Shown here: positions 5,365 through 6,400 of the stretch, piece by piece | How the letters are laid out: each line of letters starts with the position of its first letter | How positions within the stretch are numbered: position 1 is the first letter of the stretch | DNA from: Clostridiales bacterium | Lineage (GTDB): Bacteria > Bacillota > Clostridia > Lachnospirales > Lachnospiraceae | Reading direction: 5' to 3' | NCBI GenBank assembly: GCA_020859965.1 | Contig: JAJBVF010000375.1 | Location: 1-6,400 of the forward strand | DNA length: 6,400 nt | Made by a program: the position numbers and the translations under genes | The notes under the pieces: generated by a model | What the model was told of the DNA's origin: nothing | What the model saw: only the letters and a program-made list of their open reading frames with translations | Databases searched by the model: none

Positions 5365-6400
5365 ATGGCAAATAAGAACGAAACTCAGGACACGGGCAAG
5401 CTCGATGTAAAAAGCTTCTTTACAAAATACACAATGGTCATCGCCCTTGTCGTTGTATTTATTCTGTTTTATTTTCTGACGGACGGCCGTCTGCTGTATC
5501 CGCAGAATATGTCAAATCTGATGCTGCAGAACGGCTACGTGCTGGTTATGGCATGTGGTATGCTGCTCTGCATTCTGACCGGCGGCAACATTGATCTTTC
5601 GGTTGGATCAGTAATTTGTTTTGTAGGCGGTATCGCCGCAGTCCTGATCTCTAATTATGGATGGAATGTGTATCTGACCATTCTGCTCTGCCTGCTGATT
5701 GGCCTTGCGTGCGGCATCTGGCAGGGCTTCTGGATCGGCTATGTCCGTATTCCTCCGTTTATCACCACACTGGGCGGTATGTTTATTTTCCGAGGCTTTG
5801 GACGTCTGGTATTAAACAGCAAAACAGTATCTGTCCAGAATAAAGCGTTTCTGAACATTTTTACCGCATATATCAGGATTCCGGGTCTGGATACAGACAC
5901 ACGGACGCTTTCTCCGCTGGTGATCGGCGCAATCGCGGTCATCATCATTTTCTACATGAAGATCTCTTCCCGCGCGAGCAAGGCAAAAAAGGGCTATCGT
6001 CAGAACAGTGCGCTTGCGGATTTCGGCAGTGCAGCAGTGATTTCTGTTTTATTGCTGTGGTATTGCAATATGCTTTGCCAGTACAAGGGCATTTCCGTTA
6101 TGCTGGTATGGGTAGTGGCGATCTGCATGATCTACAACTTTATTACCTCCAGGACTGCGTTTGGCCGATATTTTTATGCGGTAGGCGGCAATGAGAAGGC
6201 AACGAAGCTTTCCGGTATCAACACAGATAGAGTATACTTTATCGCTTACGCAAACATGGGACTGCTGGCAGGTCTTTGCGGACTGCTCTGCCTGGCACGT
6301 GTCGGTTCCGTAAACGGTTCGACCGGTAACTCCTTCGAGATGGATGAGATTGGTTCCTGCTTTATCGGTGGTGCCTCTGATTACGGCGGAAGCTGTAAGA
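5365..6400 (+). CDS. gguB: GguB/MmsB-type sugar ABC transporter permease (partial, C-terminal end missing)
   Basis: Membrane channel subunit of the same importer (BPD_transp_2 family), expected to work as a homodimer with the fused ATPase. 345 codons are visible and the frame is open at the right edge; full-length relatives have about 390-410 residues. Seen: a polar N-terminus (1-22), a first membrane segment at about 23-39, the family motif TGGNIDLSVGS (72-82), YVRIPPFITTLGG (126-138), and a basic loop, SSRASKAKKGYRQ, before further hydrophobic helices. This loop plus extra helix is typical of the XylH/GguB branch. The coupling-loop motif AVGGNEKATKLSGI (272-285) follows, then EMDEIGSCFIGGASDYGG near the edge. 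The start at 5365 is supported by AAGGGAG at 5349-5355, 9 nt upstream. It follows gguA by 16 bp, so the two genes are co-transcribed and probably translated in similar amounts. Confidence 0.93.
   Translation, partial: MANKNETQDTGKLDVKSFFTKYTMVIALVVVFILFYFLTDGRLLYPQNMSNLMLQNGYVLVMACGMLLCILTGGNIDLSVGSVICFVGGIAAVLISNYGWNVYLTILLCLLIGLACGIWQGFWIGYVRIPPFITTLGGMFIFRGFGRLVLNSKTVSVQNKAFLNIFTAYIRIPGLDTDTRTLSPLVIGAIAVIIIFYMKISSRASKAKKGYRQNSALADFGSAAVISVLLLWYCNMLCQYKGISVMLVWVVAICMIYNFITSRTAFGRYFYAVGGNEKATKLSGINTDRVYFIAYANMGLLAGLCGLLCLARVGSVNGSTGNSFEMDEIGSCFIGGASDYGGSCK

Noticed and set aside
6380..6400. Possible truncation of the permease at the right edge
   Set aside because: The reading frame stays open to the last base and family motifs continue to the edge, so the gene is cut by the window and not broken.

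Overview
The window looks like chromosomal DNA of a Gram-positive Firmicute, most likely a gut-type Clostridia (Lachnospiraceae-like). The evidence is strong AAGGAGG-type ribosome binding sites, a TTG start, a LytS/YesM-type histidine kinase, a membrane-anchored periplasmic-binding-protein sensor, and mid-range base composition. I cannot name the species. All recognisable genes belong to one functional unit, a monosaccharide uptake locus with its own sensing module. No mobile element, CRISPR array, tRNA or rRNA was seen.

Left half, minus strand: a membrane-anchored sugar-binding-protein homologue (1249-2268) is followed after 72 bp by a sensor histidine kinase (1-1176). The kinase runs off the left edge just as its ATP-binding domain begins. 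This order matches the XylFII-LytS(-YesN) three-component sugar-sensing systems known from Clostridium. A response regulator would be expected just beyond the left edge.

Centre: a 236 bp divergent control region (2269-2504) holds a good sigma-A-like promoter facing left and a weak-(-35), extended -10 promoter facing right. It also holds a 10-bp inverted repeat with one copy on each side, and a small perfect dyad lying over the rightward -10/+1.

Right half, plus strand: a ChvE-like sugar-binding protein (2505-3617), a 195 bp gap with two RNA hairpins, a double ATPase of the GguA/MmsA type (3813-5348, TTG start), and a GguB/MmsB-type permease (from 5365, running off the right edge). Together these form a complete CUT2-class importer: an extracellular binding protein, one fused two-domain ATPase, and a permease that presumably works as a homodimer.

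Working model (inference): the anchored binding protein detects sugar outside the cell and signals through the kinase to an off-window regulator. That regulator turns on the divergent chvE-gguAB genes. Hairpins after chvE would let the binding protein be made in excess over the ATPase and permease. The most unusual points are the absence of a lipobox on the ChvE-like protein of an apparent monoderm, the nested symmetry of the control region, and the near-leaderless start predicted for the sensor gene.
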